Made by a program: the position numbers and the translations under genes. A stretch of 64,000 nt of DNA from positions 141,712,241 through 141,776,240 of the forward strand of contig CM043945.1 in the NCBI GenBank assembly GCA_014529385.2, read 5' to 3'. The stretch comes from Adiantum capillus-veneris. Lineage: Eukaryota; Streptophyta; Polypodiopsida; Polypodiales; Pteridaceae. Of the stretch, positions 22,377 through 34,052 are shown in pieces; position 1 is the first letter of the stretch; every line of letters begins with the position of its first letter. The notes under the pieces are model-generated. The model made no database searches. It saw only the letters and a list, made by a program, of their open reading frames with translations, and was not told the DNA's origin.

Positions 22377-22805
22377 CTCTCAACATAGTAGGGGTATCTG
22401 ACTTGGTGATCTTGTACACATACTTAAGGACATTCCAAATCTCAAGTTTGAGCTAAAAATACCTTTGGGAGGCCAAGATACAAGCCAAAGTTCTTGTGTT
22501 CTGGTCCTGAGACTGTTTTGAGTGCTGTTTCAAGTGCAATTCACTAAAAGTGCTCCTAACTTTTGATAGACAACTCCAAATTGAGTCAAGTATAGCTAGG
22601 AAGAAAGCTTGCGGGCAAGAGTTGAATTTTACTAGGTTTCCTAGATCCAAACTTTTAAGATACCCCAAGAGTAGTTTCTAGAGACCAAAAAGTAACAAAT
22701 TTTTTACTTTTGAGAGACCGGACCAAGGGCAAAAGGGGATAGGTTGCACTAAGCCAAAGTGGGACTCTCAAGGACTATCTTGAGACTTTTGAGTAAGTCT
22801 TGACC

Positions 22806-23959
22806 ATGACAAATCATCCACCACTAGGGTTCTCTACTCCACTCGGAGACATGAAAAATGCAAGAAACACTGCAATGCCTTCAACAGAGGGATTAGGAGA
22901 ATACCTAGAGGAGAGGCATCCTCTAATCAACAAACCAAACGTGAGATGCATCAAAGCCAATGAATCCAGGAGAGTGTTTACATATTACAATCATGAGGGC
23001 TTGTATAGATTCACAAACGGGGATCCATATATCGTTTACAAGTGTGTAGAGCCCTATGCTAGAGAGTTGACCACCCATAAGAACCTCTATGCATTCACAT
23101 ATACAAATGCCAACGGAGTGCAAGTTTTGATGGTAGATAAGTATGGACGTGAGTACAAACGTGTTGATCCAATTGACTCAAAACAATACACATACAAGGG
23201 TAATCCGATCTCTACTTACTTTCAGCCAGAAACGATGCCAGAGTACACATCAGAGAGAATTCCACCAGGATTCTCTCCAAGACGAGAGGAGAGAGTGAGA
23301 GACATTTTTCCAAGAGACCACGAATTGGTGAACCACAATGATTGAGACCATATGAAGTGGCTCAATGTGTCGAGAGAAAATGCAATGGGTTGAAGGACCC
23401 ATATGCTCATGTCTCACTCTTCAAACAAGTTTTGAGAGCTCAACAAATTGCGAATTTCCATACTCAGTATAAGGGATTTGGGTTAACATTGGAAGGAACG
23501 GCTTTGACGTGGTTCCAACCTCTAAATAGAGATGATTTTCCAAACATAGCAAAACTCTTACAAGAGTTTGTAGAGGAATTCTCAAAAAGGGGAATCAAAC
23601 ATAACACAGAGTGCCAAATCTACGCTTTCAAACAAAAAGCGAACGAAAGAGTGAAGGAAGCTTTGCTTCGCTTCAAACAATACATTGATAGATGTCCTGT
23701 GAGAGAGTTACCGCAAGATGAGAGATTGTCAGTTCTCTTCATAGAGGGCTTGAGGAATGAAACTCTAAAAAAGGACCTACATTTGAAAGGATGCACAACG
23801 TTAAACCAAGTCACTAGGGAAGCTCTATATCTAGTTGACAATTGCAAGGCCTACGGAGAGGTGACTGAAGATACAGACAACACGGCTAGTAGTGCCTCAT
23901 CTCCAGAGCGAACCCACCACAAAGCAAGATGTTCAAACTCCTTGGGAACCAATCATTGA
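22806..23959 (+). pseudogene. gag: C gag
   Basis: ATG at 22806 opens a 180-residue N-terminal region (MTNHPPLGFSTPLGDMKN), including a Tyr-rich stretch with YNHEGLYRFTNGDPYIVYKC. A frameshift near 23340 joins it to the gag core: GLTLEGTALTWFQPLNRDDF, FSKRGIKHNTECQIYAFKQK, VKEALLRFKQYIDRCPVREL and LSVLFIEGLRNETLKKDL. This order is that of the Retrotrans_gag family. It would form the particle shell. It stops at 23957, and the zinc-knuckle part continues in another frame. Confidence 0.8.
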
Positions 23960-24096
23960 ACAAGTGGTTGAGGGGGTGAGTAGAAGAATAAACCAAGGCT
24001 ACACCTGAATGTACGACAATCTCAATTGAGGAGATGTAATACTTGTGGAGGGGATCACCCCACTCCATGGTGTAACACTCAGCCAAGCCACAACGT

Positions 24097-25182
24097 GTGC
24101 TAGGGCAACAACCACCACTTCTGGATGATGAGAGAGTGATAGTTAACTACACGCAGCCAACGTATGTGCCACAACCCATGAAAAACCAATACTCCATGGA
24201 TGCGAGTACGCTCATGTTCATAGCCAATCATCAGGAGTATGGTTTAAAGAACATCCTCAAAAGGCAAGAAAAACCATTGGCTAGATCTCCAACTATGAAA
24301 CAAGAAGGTCCATGCTATGAGTGTGGAGGTGATCATTGGGCACAAAGTTGTCCAAACAAGGGTTCACAAATTGAATTATTTGTATTTTGTGAACGTTGTG
24401 GTAAAGACAATCTACGCCAACATTGTGCTAAAAATCTAGACTACAAAGGGAAAGCAACAATGAATGTTGTAGGTGTGATGCCTTCTTCAAGCGGATCCAA
24501 GGTAGAACCCGCCATTCCTTTAAACGTGATGACTCGAGCTCAAGCTCAAGAAGCTGCCAAAAACAAACAAGCTAAAAAAGCCACATTGCCTGTTCAAACA
24601 GAATTTGAGAACCAACCGGTGAGAAGCTTCGGAAGAAGATCATGGAAAGGCAGACGGGACAAAATGAAATTGAAGAGGCTGAAGGAGAGAGCGGCTTTTG
24701 AAACTGAACTGAATCAAATAAGAGAGCAGTTTAGACAAGATCAAGAAAGGAACAAAAACACAAAGGGACCTAAAGAGTCAAAGACTAACTCGGGAGGTTC
24801 ATGCTTGGTCGACAAAGTGGTTGAACCTTTGGAAGCAATCTTGAAAGCTTATGAAGCTAGGCTAAAACCCAACCAAACCCAAGAGGATAGATGGCTAACG
24901 TACCCTCATCCAGGGTATGAAAAAGAGAGGTTGCAAATGTGCAAAGAGCTCATCCAGAAGGCCCAAGCTCTTATGGAACCACATGTTCCAGATGCTCCAA
25001 AAACGGAGGTGCTAATCCGCAATAAAGTCCAAGAATTGGAGAGGCAGGGTATTGTAAACAAAGACCAAGGAGGTTCGAGAGTTGAGGCACCTTTAGATAC
25101 AAGGGAAGTAGCCAATACCACAGATGGGGTGGGCTCACAAGCAGTGACGCCTATTCCAGAGCAAGAAGAACCGTGGCCATAA
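24097..25182 (+). pseudogene. gag: C gag C-terminus with zinc knuckles
   Basis: The open frame contains CYECGGDHWAQSC and a second Cys cluster CERCGKDNLRQHC, each resembling a CCHC knuckle with altered spacing. A basic, Gln-rich helix region follows (RRDKMKLKRLKERAAFETEL), then a segment DRWLTYPHPGYEKERLQM. It probably binds nucleic acid. No start is obvious, and the frame is most simply the continuation of the gag at 22806. Confidence 0.7.
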
Positions 25183-25257
25183 TCCTTGTGGGAATCAATC
25201 AGAAACTGAAAACATGGTAGTGCTACCTTACAATTAGCACCTATCCCTGGCTTCTAG

Positions 25258-26295
25258 ATGGATCATGAATTTTTCCCAGGAGATATACGATCTCTATACG
25301 GGGATGTCGGGTCTGTTGCATATGAAGAGAGTAAACCACACTCTCTAAAGACGTTGCCATCTTTCATAGGAGGACACAAAACCAAATTGGAGGTTAAAAG
25401 GGTACCTGCTCAGTGGAAAGCCACACCAAAAATGGATACCAAGATCTTGCATGAATTGATGTCTTCTCCTATACAATGCACACTTTACCTCTCAGAGCTA
25501 CTAAAAATTAGACTGCATCTATGGAGCCAAATGGGCAAGCACCTGGAAAAGATGGGGCTGAAAATTCCTTCACGTGACCAACTTGTGTACAAAAACATGG
25601 ATGACACCTCGATGATCAAATTCAGCATATGCGGAGAAACATGACTCAAATTCACATGTTCATCTATGATAGATCCAGAAGCAACAAAGAATCTAATGAC
25701 TTATGGAACATGGATCATGATGGGAAAGCCACCAATCATCGAGCTAGAGGACATCATGTGCACAAGTTCAAAAATGTCGATTCCTAGCTTCAGAGTGGTA
25801 CAAGCTATACTCAAGTTGAGTACTGGGGAGTACAAGGATACTTTCCACATAATTGACTCCCATCATATCAAAGAGAGTTTAATCCTAACAGAAAGCTGGA
25901 GGAACATCTTCTTTCGACAACAATTAAAATCTTCAGCAACAACACCATCAAAAGCCCCAAAAGCACCTCAATTCAATGCAAAAAAGGAGCAACCAACCAT
26001 CACGCAAAAAGGTAAAGCAAAGGTAAACACTGAAGTATATCAACCTCGCAAGACGACTTTACCTTCAACGAGCTTCCATCAAACTTCTCGCGAACCCTCT
26101 ACATCAAGAGCCAAAACATCGACAATGCAATGGAAACCAAGGCAAAAAGTCTATCAACCAAAGTTTCCATCACAAAAAGCATCCAAAAGAAGCCAAAGAA
26201 TGTCACCCAGATGTAGGTATCCAAAGAGCACATCAAAGTCAAAGACCCAGTTTGGATACATGAAGCACAAGTTCAGCCTCAACAATCAAAGGTGA
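25258..26295 (+). pseudogene. C protease-region remnant
   Basis: The first part ends in ILHELMSSPIQCTLYLSELL, the segment that precedes the protease in many plant Ty3 elements. After a stop at 25642 the frame reads SSMIDPEATKNLMTYGTWIM, where D-P-E-A stands in for the aspartic protease D-x-G-A. DTFHIIDSHHIKESLILTESW matches the usual C-terminal L-I-L-G-x-x-W region loosely. A Lys/Gln/Thr-rich basic tail follows. The active-site Gly is missing, so it is non-functional as written. Confidence 0.55.
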
Positions 26296-27158
26296 CAGGG
26301 TGGGTGGCATCAAACGAGTCAATCACTGCTCAAGGCTACCTTGAAGGAAACATTAATTTTTGGGTTAAAAAGCCTAAACTAACAGCCTGGATGTACTCAC
26401 CTCAAGAAAGAAGTCCTACAAGGAGCGAGCCAAGGTATCAACGGAATACAAAAAACTCACGCAAGTGAAATAACAACAACAAAAGGAAGACAGAAAGACC
26501 TTCCAAGTGGGCAATGCGACCAGTATGGGTACCAACGTCAGACCTCAAACAAGCTACCCAAGCTACACAATGCAAACAGGTGCAGCAACGGAAAATTCCT
26601 GTCAAGCTACTCGAAGTGCAAGGATTTTATGAAGGTAACACTCAAATATGGTTACCAAAAAGTGTAGCTCAATTTGGAACAACCAAGAGAAATCATGCAG
26701 CACAAGCTTCTATCCAAAGGCAAGCAATGAAAACCAAGAGCCAACAGAAGCCAATTGCAACGAAGGTTGCTACAATCTCTAGATGGATACCACATCATCA
26801 ATTACAAAAGCAAGGCTTTTACAACGAAAATCATCAGGTTTGGATACCGAAGCCTAGTGTCCATCAAATTATAGAAGAAGATAAAATGCCAAAGACGGTC
26901 ACACAAGGACCAAAAACAAGATGGGTTCCAAAATTGCTAGTGGAGACTCAATCACAGAGAACCCACACATCTCGACAATCGCTTCTCATGGAAATTAACG
27001 CAAAGGCTACATCAAGCCTTATCAGAGCTGAAGGACTTGTTTTACAAAGAAGCATCAACATACAACAAGCAAGTCAAGAGGAGCCAAAATATGCCAACCT
27101 ACTCGAAAAAATGGTGGCATCCAAAGACCAACACAATGGAAAAGGCCTGAATTTCTAG
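26290..27158 (+). pseudogene. C Trp-Pro repeat region
   Basis: Across two frames a ~25-residue motif recurs: GWVASNESITAQGYLEGN then INFWVKKP; KLLEVQGFYEGNTQIWLPKS; RWIPHHQLQKQGFYNENH then QVWIPKP. Additional half motifs are DPVWIHE, RPVWVPTSDLKQ and TRWVPKLLVETQ. The core is Q-G-F/Y-x-x-x-N/H-x-x-x-W-hydrophobic-x-K. The segments between are basic and Gln/Thr-rich. Here pol would be expected but is absent. I do not know the function. Confidence 0.5.
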
Positions 27159-27266
27159 AACTTATGGAATTGGGTTTCTGGCCTTGAACAGGTAAGTCCA
27201 AGAACAGGTGAGGGAAAATTAAAGTTAATAACCCCTTTTGCTGGCTCACTTGATAGTCACATAATT

Positions 27267-28010
27267 TTAAGGTGACCTCCCCGAGGGCACAATCAAGCTT
27301 AGAAATAGGTGCCCCTTCTTAGTTGTCAACCACATAGGAATGTTGTAGTTGACAATGACAATTGGCCATATACTGTAAGATATTGAGCTTTGACCAAATG
27401 GATTTACACCATCCATAGCCAGATCGAGGCACAAATTTTGAGCTTCCGTGGAAAAATCCGGCCATGTGTCGTCTATATACTTTGATGCCGTGAAATCTGA
27501 AGGAATCCGTAGCACACCATCCGAAAATCTATTCTCCTCACGCCATGATGCTAGAGTGGCCATGGACTTGCATTTAAAGAAATGATTGATGCAAGACAGT
27601 AGAGGAGAGTCTCGCAACGCCTTTTGCAGCACTCTTTGCCGGTGGAGATCTATTTGATATCTCTCGAAATCACATTTCAGACACTTTTCCATGTCCATGT
27701 ATTCCCCTCTGAAATGAATGCAGTCGTTAGGACAAGCGTGAATGAAATTATAATCCATCCCCAACTTTCGCAAGATCTTTCTTGCTTCCTTTCTGGAATC
27801 TAGCATCACATTATCAGCTGGCAGTATGTGCTCTTTAAGCAATCTACACAGAGAAAAACACAAAACACTTGTGTACGTAACTGGTACATTATACATTTAT
27901 AGTTTTTTAATGAAGTAGACACGTTGTATTAGATCACCTGAAAAGTGTTGTGAATCTAGTGTCAGTCCACCCAAACTTTGCCTACATGTTGAGAAGAACT
28001 AGGAGCACCT
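27267..28010 (-). pseudogene. CACTA transposase TNP2, first half
   Basis: Two exons read WTDTRFTTLFR + LLKEHILPADNVMLDSRKEA, then LRKLGMDYNFIHACPNDCIH, CLKCDFERYQI, FSDGVLRIPSDFTASKYIDD, TWPDFSTEAQNLCLDLAMDG, NPFGQSSISYSIWPIVIVNY and MWLTTKKGHLFLSL. Each is a landmark of TNP2 (H-A-C-x-N-D-C, D-G-x-x-x-P, N-P-F-G). The second exon is open for more than 570 bases. One stop lies in the first exon (LLNM then stop). It ends by disruption, not by a natural stop of the gene. Confidence 0.9.
27844..27937 (-). other. Intron inside CACTA TNP2 (GT-AG, 94 nt)
   Basis: On the minus strand CTTTTCAG|GTGATC is the donor and CTCTGTGTAG|ATTGC the acceptor. Removing 94 bases joins FTTLF and LLKEH through a split Arg codon, restoring the TNP2 reading. 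Conserved domain sequence on both sides supports it. Confidence 0.75.
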
Positions 28011-28480
28011 TCAATCTAAACACTCGTGCTCCACCCCTGCTCCACCATACAATGGCGTATCAGCCCCACTTTCATGTCATCAATATAGAGAAGCCTTTCT
28101 GAATCCATGATTATCTCGATCATTTTGCCGATCTCGAGCTCAAACATAGCTTTGTTGGGAATGTGCTCTGCATGATCACCCTCAGAGATGTCAGAGGCTA
28201 CATCTTGTGGCCTCATGTATGTTGATTGAGTAGGCATATGCGGACAAGTCTATTGGGTTGCAAGATTGCTGCCTGTTGGCCAGCGTCAGAGTCCAACGAG
28301 TTGTAACTGGCAACAACTCTATCTATAATAGATGGGTCAAACCCGCCAAATTTGAAAATGTGCTGCAAAGAAACGCGTCTTGTCCATCACACACCATGTT
28401 TGCGTTGATTACAAGGACATAAGATCCTTGTTGAGATAGACGTTTTGGTTTGGCGGACCCACATCGTCGTCACTACTCAT
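28011..28480 (-). pseudogene. CACTA transposase N-terminal region (degraded)
   Basis: The frame 28237-28016 reads MRPQDVASDISEGDHAEHIP and FELEIGKMIEIIMDSERLLY. Further upstream fragments read HIFKFGGFDPSIIDRVVASY. This is the acidic region between the N-terminal transposase-associated domain and TNP2. Similarity is weak and frames shift, so only position supports part of it. Confidence 0.5.
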
Positions 28481-29032
28481 AATGAATGTAAAATCCTTGA
28501 ACCTTGAAAATAAATTTAACCTTCTCTTACTCTCCTCCGTCTCTCTCTCTTACTCTCCCTCGCAATCAAGAAACCATAGATCACACTGTAAACTACCTCA
28601 AATTTGCTAGCCATGTCCGATCTCCGCATACCTTGGTCTAGAGGTGCATGGAGATCAGAACCATCGGGTCATAATCTTGTCTTTATTGGTCAATGCCTAT
28701 ATTTATGGATACAAGATATCTACACACCCCACGTCTACATGACAATGCATGTAGTTGGAAAAACCCCTTTGAGTTTTGTTCAATTGTAGCCATTCCCTAG
28801 TGTAAACTACCTGAAGAGATATGGTTGTAAGTGAAGGCACCATTTTGTGGTGTGCGCAGTGTGAGAGTGCTCCCGCTTCTCTAGAGTGCTTTGAAGAAGA
28901 TCTTATTTATTATGCTTCTTGCTCAACATCTCTTATCAAAAGCTCCTTGTTTGAGGGATTACTGTGCACATTACATGCCTGCCTCCATTCTGAGGTACTG
29001 TGCCGTTGAAAACTTTCCAACCTAATGCCGCG

Positions 29033-29037
<5 letters not shown>
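28481..29037. other. No gene seen
   Basis: Contains a CT-rich patch near 28530-28562 and the sequence CCCTAGTG near 28797 that could be a CACTA-type terminus. Short ORFs here show no recognisable protein. Confidence 0.4.
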
Positions 29038-29115
<78 letters not shown>

Positions 29116-29150
29116 AGAGAGAGAGAGAGAGAGAGAAAGATAGAGAAGGT
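29038..29150 (+). repeat. (GA)n microsatellite, interrupted
   Basis: Three GA runs separated by short A-rich interruptions (CAAAAAG, AAAAAG), about 110 bases in all. ORFs of alternating Ser-Leu across it are artefacts. Confidence 0.95.
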
Positions 29151-29439
29151 AGAGAGTCGAAGAGAGCAGAAAGTCATTTTTGAACTCCATCTTTTTCATG
29201 TAAAAAAGATCTTTGTCAAAGCACATTACAGAAGCCTTTGCACTCTTGCATTGCACACCCCACAATACGTGGCTTCACTTACAACCATTTCTCTTTACTT
29301 ACTTGCAAGCTCACATGCACAACAGCTTGTCCGTGAGCCATTTGCACATGTGAGCTTGCAAACAAATACATACCTAAACTTATGCGAGCTACATGCAAAC
29401 TACTGCAAACATAGCCATAAACCTACCTCTAAATTTAAA

Positions 29440-29665
29440 TCATAATCTTGAAGCTAAACTTAAATAAAGAAACTAAATAAAAAGTCTAATCTTAAATCTA
29501 AACCTAAGCTCTAATCACTAACTATTTTTAAATATCCCTAACTATGCTTTAAACCTTAAATATAGAGTTAAATCCTAAACCTAAACCCAAAGCTCTAACA
29601 TAAAATCTAAACCTAAACTCTAATCTAAAGTCTAACTTTAGTATAAAAAATAAATCCTAAACCTG

Positions 29666-29666
<1 letters not shown>
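29440..29666 (+). repeat. Degenerate CTAAACC-like tract
   Basis: A 220-base AT-rich tract in which TAAACCTAAA, CTAAACCC, TCTAAACCT and similar words recur irregularly, often seven bases apart. It resembles a decayed interstitial copy of the plant telomere repeat CCCTAAA on this strand. It ends at the CT microsatellite at 29669. Confidence 0.5.

Positions 29667-29668
<2 letters not shown>

Positions 29669-29737
<69 letters not shown>
29669..29737 (+). repeat. (CT)n microsatellite
   Basis: An uninterrupted CT run of about 34 units. Confidence 0.97.
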
Positions 29738-29739
<2 letters not shown>

Positions 29740-30022
29740 GTATATTAGTTGATAGAGCCATTGAGCTCTAGAGAGCTCGACATCCACAACATCGATCGAG
29801 GCTCCATCAGAGGATTAGGACTACTGTAGCGTGATATGGGAGATGCCTAGTACATCTATTTACAAAGGCGAACATTGACGAAGTTCTTCATTGACTGATG
29901 CACTGCTTTCTCCAACAATGTAGACATTAGATTAGATCCAAGGAATTTATCGAATTTGTCTCATAAATCATTTTAGTATTTTGAAGACGTTTAATATAAC
30001 ATTTCATTTCCTTTATCTCTTT

Positions 30023-30068
30023 ACTCTCTCTCTCTCTCTCTAAATTCTTTATCTCTCACTCTTTTATT

Positions 30069-30109
<41 letters not shown>
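30023..30109 (+). repeat. (CT)n microsatellites
   Basis: CT runs at about 30023-30042 and 30072-30109, separated by TAAATTC-type sequence. Confidence 0.9.
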
Positions 30110-30112
<3 letters not shown>

Positions 30113-30148
30113 GTATGTGTGTTCTTTGTTTATGCATTTGTTTGTACA

Positions 30149-30300
<152 letters not shown>

Positions 30301-31151
30301 ATAGGACATATGGCTATCTCTCTTTGCTATCACACACACACGCACACACACATACAATATATATAATACCATTGGCATATCCAAAAAATAAATAGCATGA
30401 AAGGGTACAAGTGTTTTGTAAAAAAATAGACACCATGCCACCAGAGATCTACTAATCCTTTACCATGGCACAGGAAACTACGTCATTAGCAAATGAATGA
30501 TGGACTGGACAAGAGAAAGCTGGCTCCAAGCAAAGCACAAATGAAGTTTTAAAAAAAACAAGCCGTATGGATTTTTTGTAATCATTTCTCGTATGTAACA
30601 ATTTTTTTATTTGGGTGGAAGTCATCAAAGAATGTAAAAAACCTTTGAATAAGTAAATAAATCCCAAGTATGTTAAAGATATTATCTTTTAGTATTTTTT
30701 GCATAATTGGTGGAAAGGGATAATCCTAAATGGCTAAGGGCGTATTTTTAGTAGCATCTGGTGGGTGGCTATACTTTCCCAAGAATACTACTCGCACACG
30801 CTCTCTTAATGCACCGTTTGCAACGTATTTGTATAAAGAACGTAATGTGCATGAAACTGGAATGCACACAATACTGCTTGGCTTTGTAAGAACACACACA
30901 CTCTGTGTATTACTACCTGATAATGATAGCACTAAACTCTACATAACACTACCGTTAGCTACAATAAGCGCACACAATCTCTTTCTCACCCTACAATTGC
31001 CCTTTGGGCATGCTGTGCAACCTCCTTCTCACCCTACGGATGCCCCTTGGACTATAGCATGTGCATGCACCAACCAACAAAAGAAAACACTGATTTGTGA
31101 GCCTCCATTTGCAAACAAACGAGCATTAAGCGGATTAAGCATTCACTCCTC

Positions 31152-31390
31152 GACATACTACGAAAGGTAATTGATGTTTTTTCCTCTCAGAACCACACAC
31201 ACACAATTAGAAGCACACAGGATGGCATTTCCATACCATTTGCACACACATAAAGTGTTTTAAGAGATCTTCTTGGCATACTACATAAGGTAATTGAGGT
31301 TTTTTTCTCTCAGAACCACACACACAGTTAGAAGTACATGGACATAAGGGTGGCGTTTCCACACACATTTGCACACACATAAAGTGTTGA
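31152..31390 (+). repeat. Tandem duplication, ~123-base unit
   Basis: Two copies start GACATACTACGAAAGGTAAT (31152) and GGCATACTACATAAGGTAAT (31275). Both continue with CTCTCAGAACCACACACAC and end TTTGCACACACATAAAGTGT. The copies differ by several substitutions and small indels. Confidence 0.85.
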
Positions 31391-31987
31391 AAGAGCTATG
31401 TATATAGCCATCATTCAAGTCTGGCACTGCTATTGCGCTAACACATCAGAAAGCTGTTGAAATGCCGATTTGTTTGTAGTTATATAAACATAAACTTACA
31501 CATGTAAACACATACACATACATGCTTATAAAAGCATTTTATTTTAGGATTCCGCACATATACGCATAGACATGTACACAAGCATATACTGAAAAGTCCG
31601 CACAACACATAGGGAAAGTTTTCACATAGCACATATGCACATACAAAAGTAAATACACAATCAAATGCATAATATCGAATTAACATAAAGCATAGATGAT
31701 AATAGTGATAAAACGTAGTAATCATCATCATCATAAAGCTAATAGCTATCATAAAAATATCATTCAAAGGGTTGTTCAGTAATGGAATTGCAGAATCTTG
31801 GACAATAAGCGTGTACAAGAGAGATAACACAGATGAAGATGACAAGTAATAACTAGGTACTGCGGTACATGTGTTTTACTTACATAAGTTTCCTTTGGTT
31901 TGGGATCATGTACTTAAAAGACGGTCCTATTTTGTATTAAGTGCTTACCTCCGGAAAGGTTTGAAATCAGAAAAACCCATAAGATTC

Positions 31988-32092
31988 TAATAAGTAGTAA
32001 GCATAAATATAGATGTTGGTTAAAATATGAAGCATAAGATTTTTGATAAGTAGTAAGCATAAATATAGATGTTGGTAAAAATATGAAGCATT
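31988..32092 (+). repeat. Tandem duplication, ~57-base unit
   Basis: TAAGTAGTAAGCATAAATAT followed by AGATGTTGGT and AAATATGAAGCAT occurs twice head to tail with almost no change. Confidence 0.9.
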
Positions 32093-33049
32093 GGTTATGA
32101 CAACCTCCTATGAGAAAGAAAGTCAATGTTTGCTTCCGGGTTTTTGAAAAAAGATTGATATTACAAACAAAATGCTATCGAATTTTTTACAAATTAAGAA
32201 ACTTATCTTTAATATTGAGAAATATCATAAGTAAACAAAGTTTTGGTTGACTCTCTAGGATAAACTTAAGTGTAATTACCATAGAATGTAACATTTGGTG
32301 GACTCATACAGATATGTTGATATACTCATAAAGTGGGGAAAGAGATAGGACTCTTACACACATGTGTCTAATTATTGCTGATAAACAAGGTTTCAGGCAG
32401 ATGGCTAGGATGAGCATCACTCGGGACATATTTAAGCTACAACAGATTTGGGACACGCTCATGGATGCACATAGTAGGCAAAATAAACCAAGCCAATAGC
32501 AATTAAGGACCCTATCTCCAAACCATGTAAACCCATCAAACTTTTCAAAGAAAGACCGTTGTCGTGCTGTGATACGTACATAGTGGGAACGCATGCTACA
32601 AGAGTTATCTTGTAACTTTTTAGATACATAGTTATATTTTCTATAATGTACATATGCATATTTAAGTATAATAATATGCTTTCTATCTCATCCTATTATT
32701 TATCTTAGGGGTAACCTATTCTTACTTTACCATCAAAAAATACTATGGGAAAAGCGTCAATAGTGCCGCCTCTTTAACTTGGGGCAAAAAAAAAAAAGTA
32801 TCGATTTTTTATTTCTACTATCTCATTATCATATCACACCCTAGCTAGATACTATATCTAGGGTAAACTCCAATATATATATATATTCTATGTATTTTTC
32901 TTATTTTTCTTATATTTCTTTTTAAATAGCTACTAGGAGGGAATCAAATCCTAGTGGGACACTAGGTGGCATAATTTCAAAGATACACTTATTTTAATGC
33001 ATTATTGCAAGCATGATTACAAAACCTTGTCAAGGAGTAATGTCATGCT

Positions 33050-33748
33050 TTCATATGGTATGAGGTGTCCTTTGGAATCAAATGAAAGTCTAAGCTAAGG
33101 GGACCACAGGAAGACTTTTGCTGCCAGAAATGGACCCTATTTTGATGATTGGAATGAAAATCCGAATTACAAGGTTCCAATCCGAATTGGAAAACGATTT
33201 TAAAATGAAAATCGTAGCTAATGAGCTAAATTTTCTGCCCATATTTTTACGTTTTTATTTGGAGCCACGGTTGAGGAGATATGATCAAAATACTGGACCC
33301 CAATCTGCTCACATCATGCAGGGACACCTCATTTCCAACTTTTCTAGTTTCTGTTCACACCGGCTCTTCTCTTCTTGTGTAAACCCTTGGGGGTTCCCTT
33401 TACCTATAAAAGGGGACCTCTTCTTCCTTGAAAAGGAACTCAAGCATTCAAGCCATTGATGAGAGGAATTCATGAGGGAGTGTGTAGTAATGTTTAATTG
33501 TACTTAGCCATTAACATACACCTAAGCCTACACTTTCTCCTAGAGGAAGACTAGCCATTCTTGCATGCTATCTTTGGAAGATCAACTCTAATCAAAGAAG
33601 GTCGTGGACTTGGCGGATCAATCAAAGTTGAATTCTCCCTTCTTCTTCTCTCTCCATCAATAATCGTGCCGAAGCGTTTGTCAAGTAAGATGTGTTCTAC
33701 ATTGATGTTTTCTTGATTTCTTGTTGTTTTCTTTTTCATCTCTAGTGT

Positions 33749-33787
<39 letters not shown>

Positions 33788-33790
33788 AAT
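33050..33790 (+). promoter_or_regulatory. LTR-like promoter region
   Basis: ACCTATAAAAGGGGACCTCT at about 33401-33420 is a strong TATA-type core promoter. It is followed by a pyrimidine-rich stretch and CATTCAAGCC, as in the R region of plant LTRs. A TA microsatellite lies at 33749-33784. It may be part of the 5' LTR of element K or a solo LTR. No repeat partner is visible. Confidence 0.4.
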
Positions 33791-34052
33791 CTCATCTCCT
33801 TAACCAAACCTATCTCTCTCACTCTTAGTAATTCATCATCTCTACACATTTTAGGTTCTCTTTGCTACAGGTACATCTCTCCCCGTAGTATCCTTATTGC
33901 CTATGGGCAAGAATAGGGCTTGGGAGGGAAACTCTCTTCTCTTCTCTTCCCTTCTCTTCTCTCATATCTACATTTTGCACATACTAGAGTTATCCTAAAC
34001 GAATAATGCACATGATGATAATTTCTATCGCTTTCACTCTGTACTATCTATT

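Larger units (their letters stand above)
19331..27200 (+). mobile_element. C: pol-less Ty3-type LTR element
   Basis: After B's right LTR comes LTR-like sequence ending near 20051, a primer-site candidate at 20053, a 2.7-kb leader with a palindrome array, a gag gene, zinc knuckles, a protease remnant and a Trp/Pro repeat region. No RT, RNase H or integrase follows before the CACTA sequence at 27267, and no 3' LTR is visible. The element is therefore either non-autonomous or 3'-truncated. Confidence 0.65.
27267..28480 (-). mobile_element. CACTA transposon, 5' portion of transposase gene
   Basis: Minus-strand TNP2 N-terminal sequence with its upstream region. It ends at LSLIVPSGRSP (27267), the residue position at which the piece at 7607 resumes. 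The element probably continues rightward to about 28800, where CCCTAGTG could be the terminal repeat, but no partner terminus was identified. Confidence 0.85.
30301..33049. other. AT-rich sequence without recognised genes
   Basis: About 2.7 kb with no protein I recognise on either strand. The longest frame (30730-31170) has no family resemblance and low-complexity neighbours. The only structures are two short tandem duplications, listed separately, and CA-rich patches. Confidence 0.5.

Noticed and set aside
3894-28800. CACTATTC (3894) and CCCTAGTG (28793) as the two termini of the CACTA element
   Set aside because: They do not form a convincing inverted repeat beyond CACTA and the flanking three bases do not match as a target duplication.
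28936-29265. Ser-Leu and Arg-Glu repeat ORFs over the GA/CT and TA arrays (also 30111-30441, 43245-43532, 44180-44467)
   Set aside because: They are translations of dinucleotide repeats without other coding signals.
30730-31170. 146-codon ORF in an AT-rich region
   Set aside because: No recognisable motif, no neighbouring element structure, and the DNA is simple and CA-rich.
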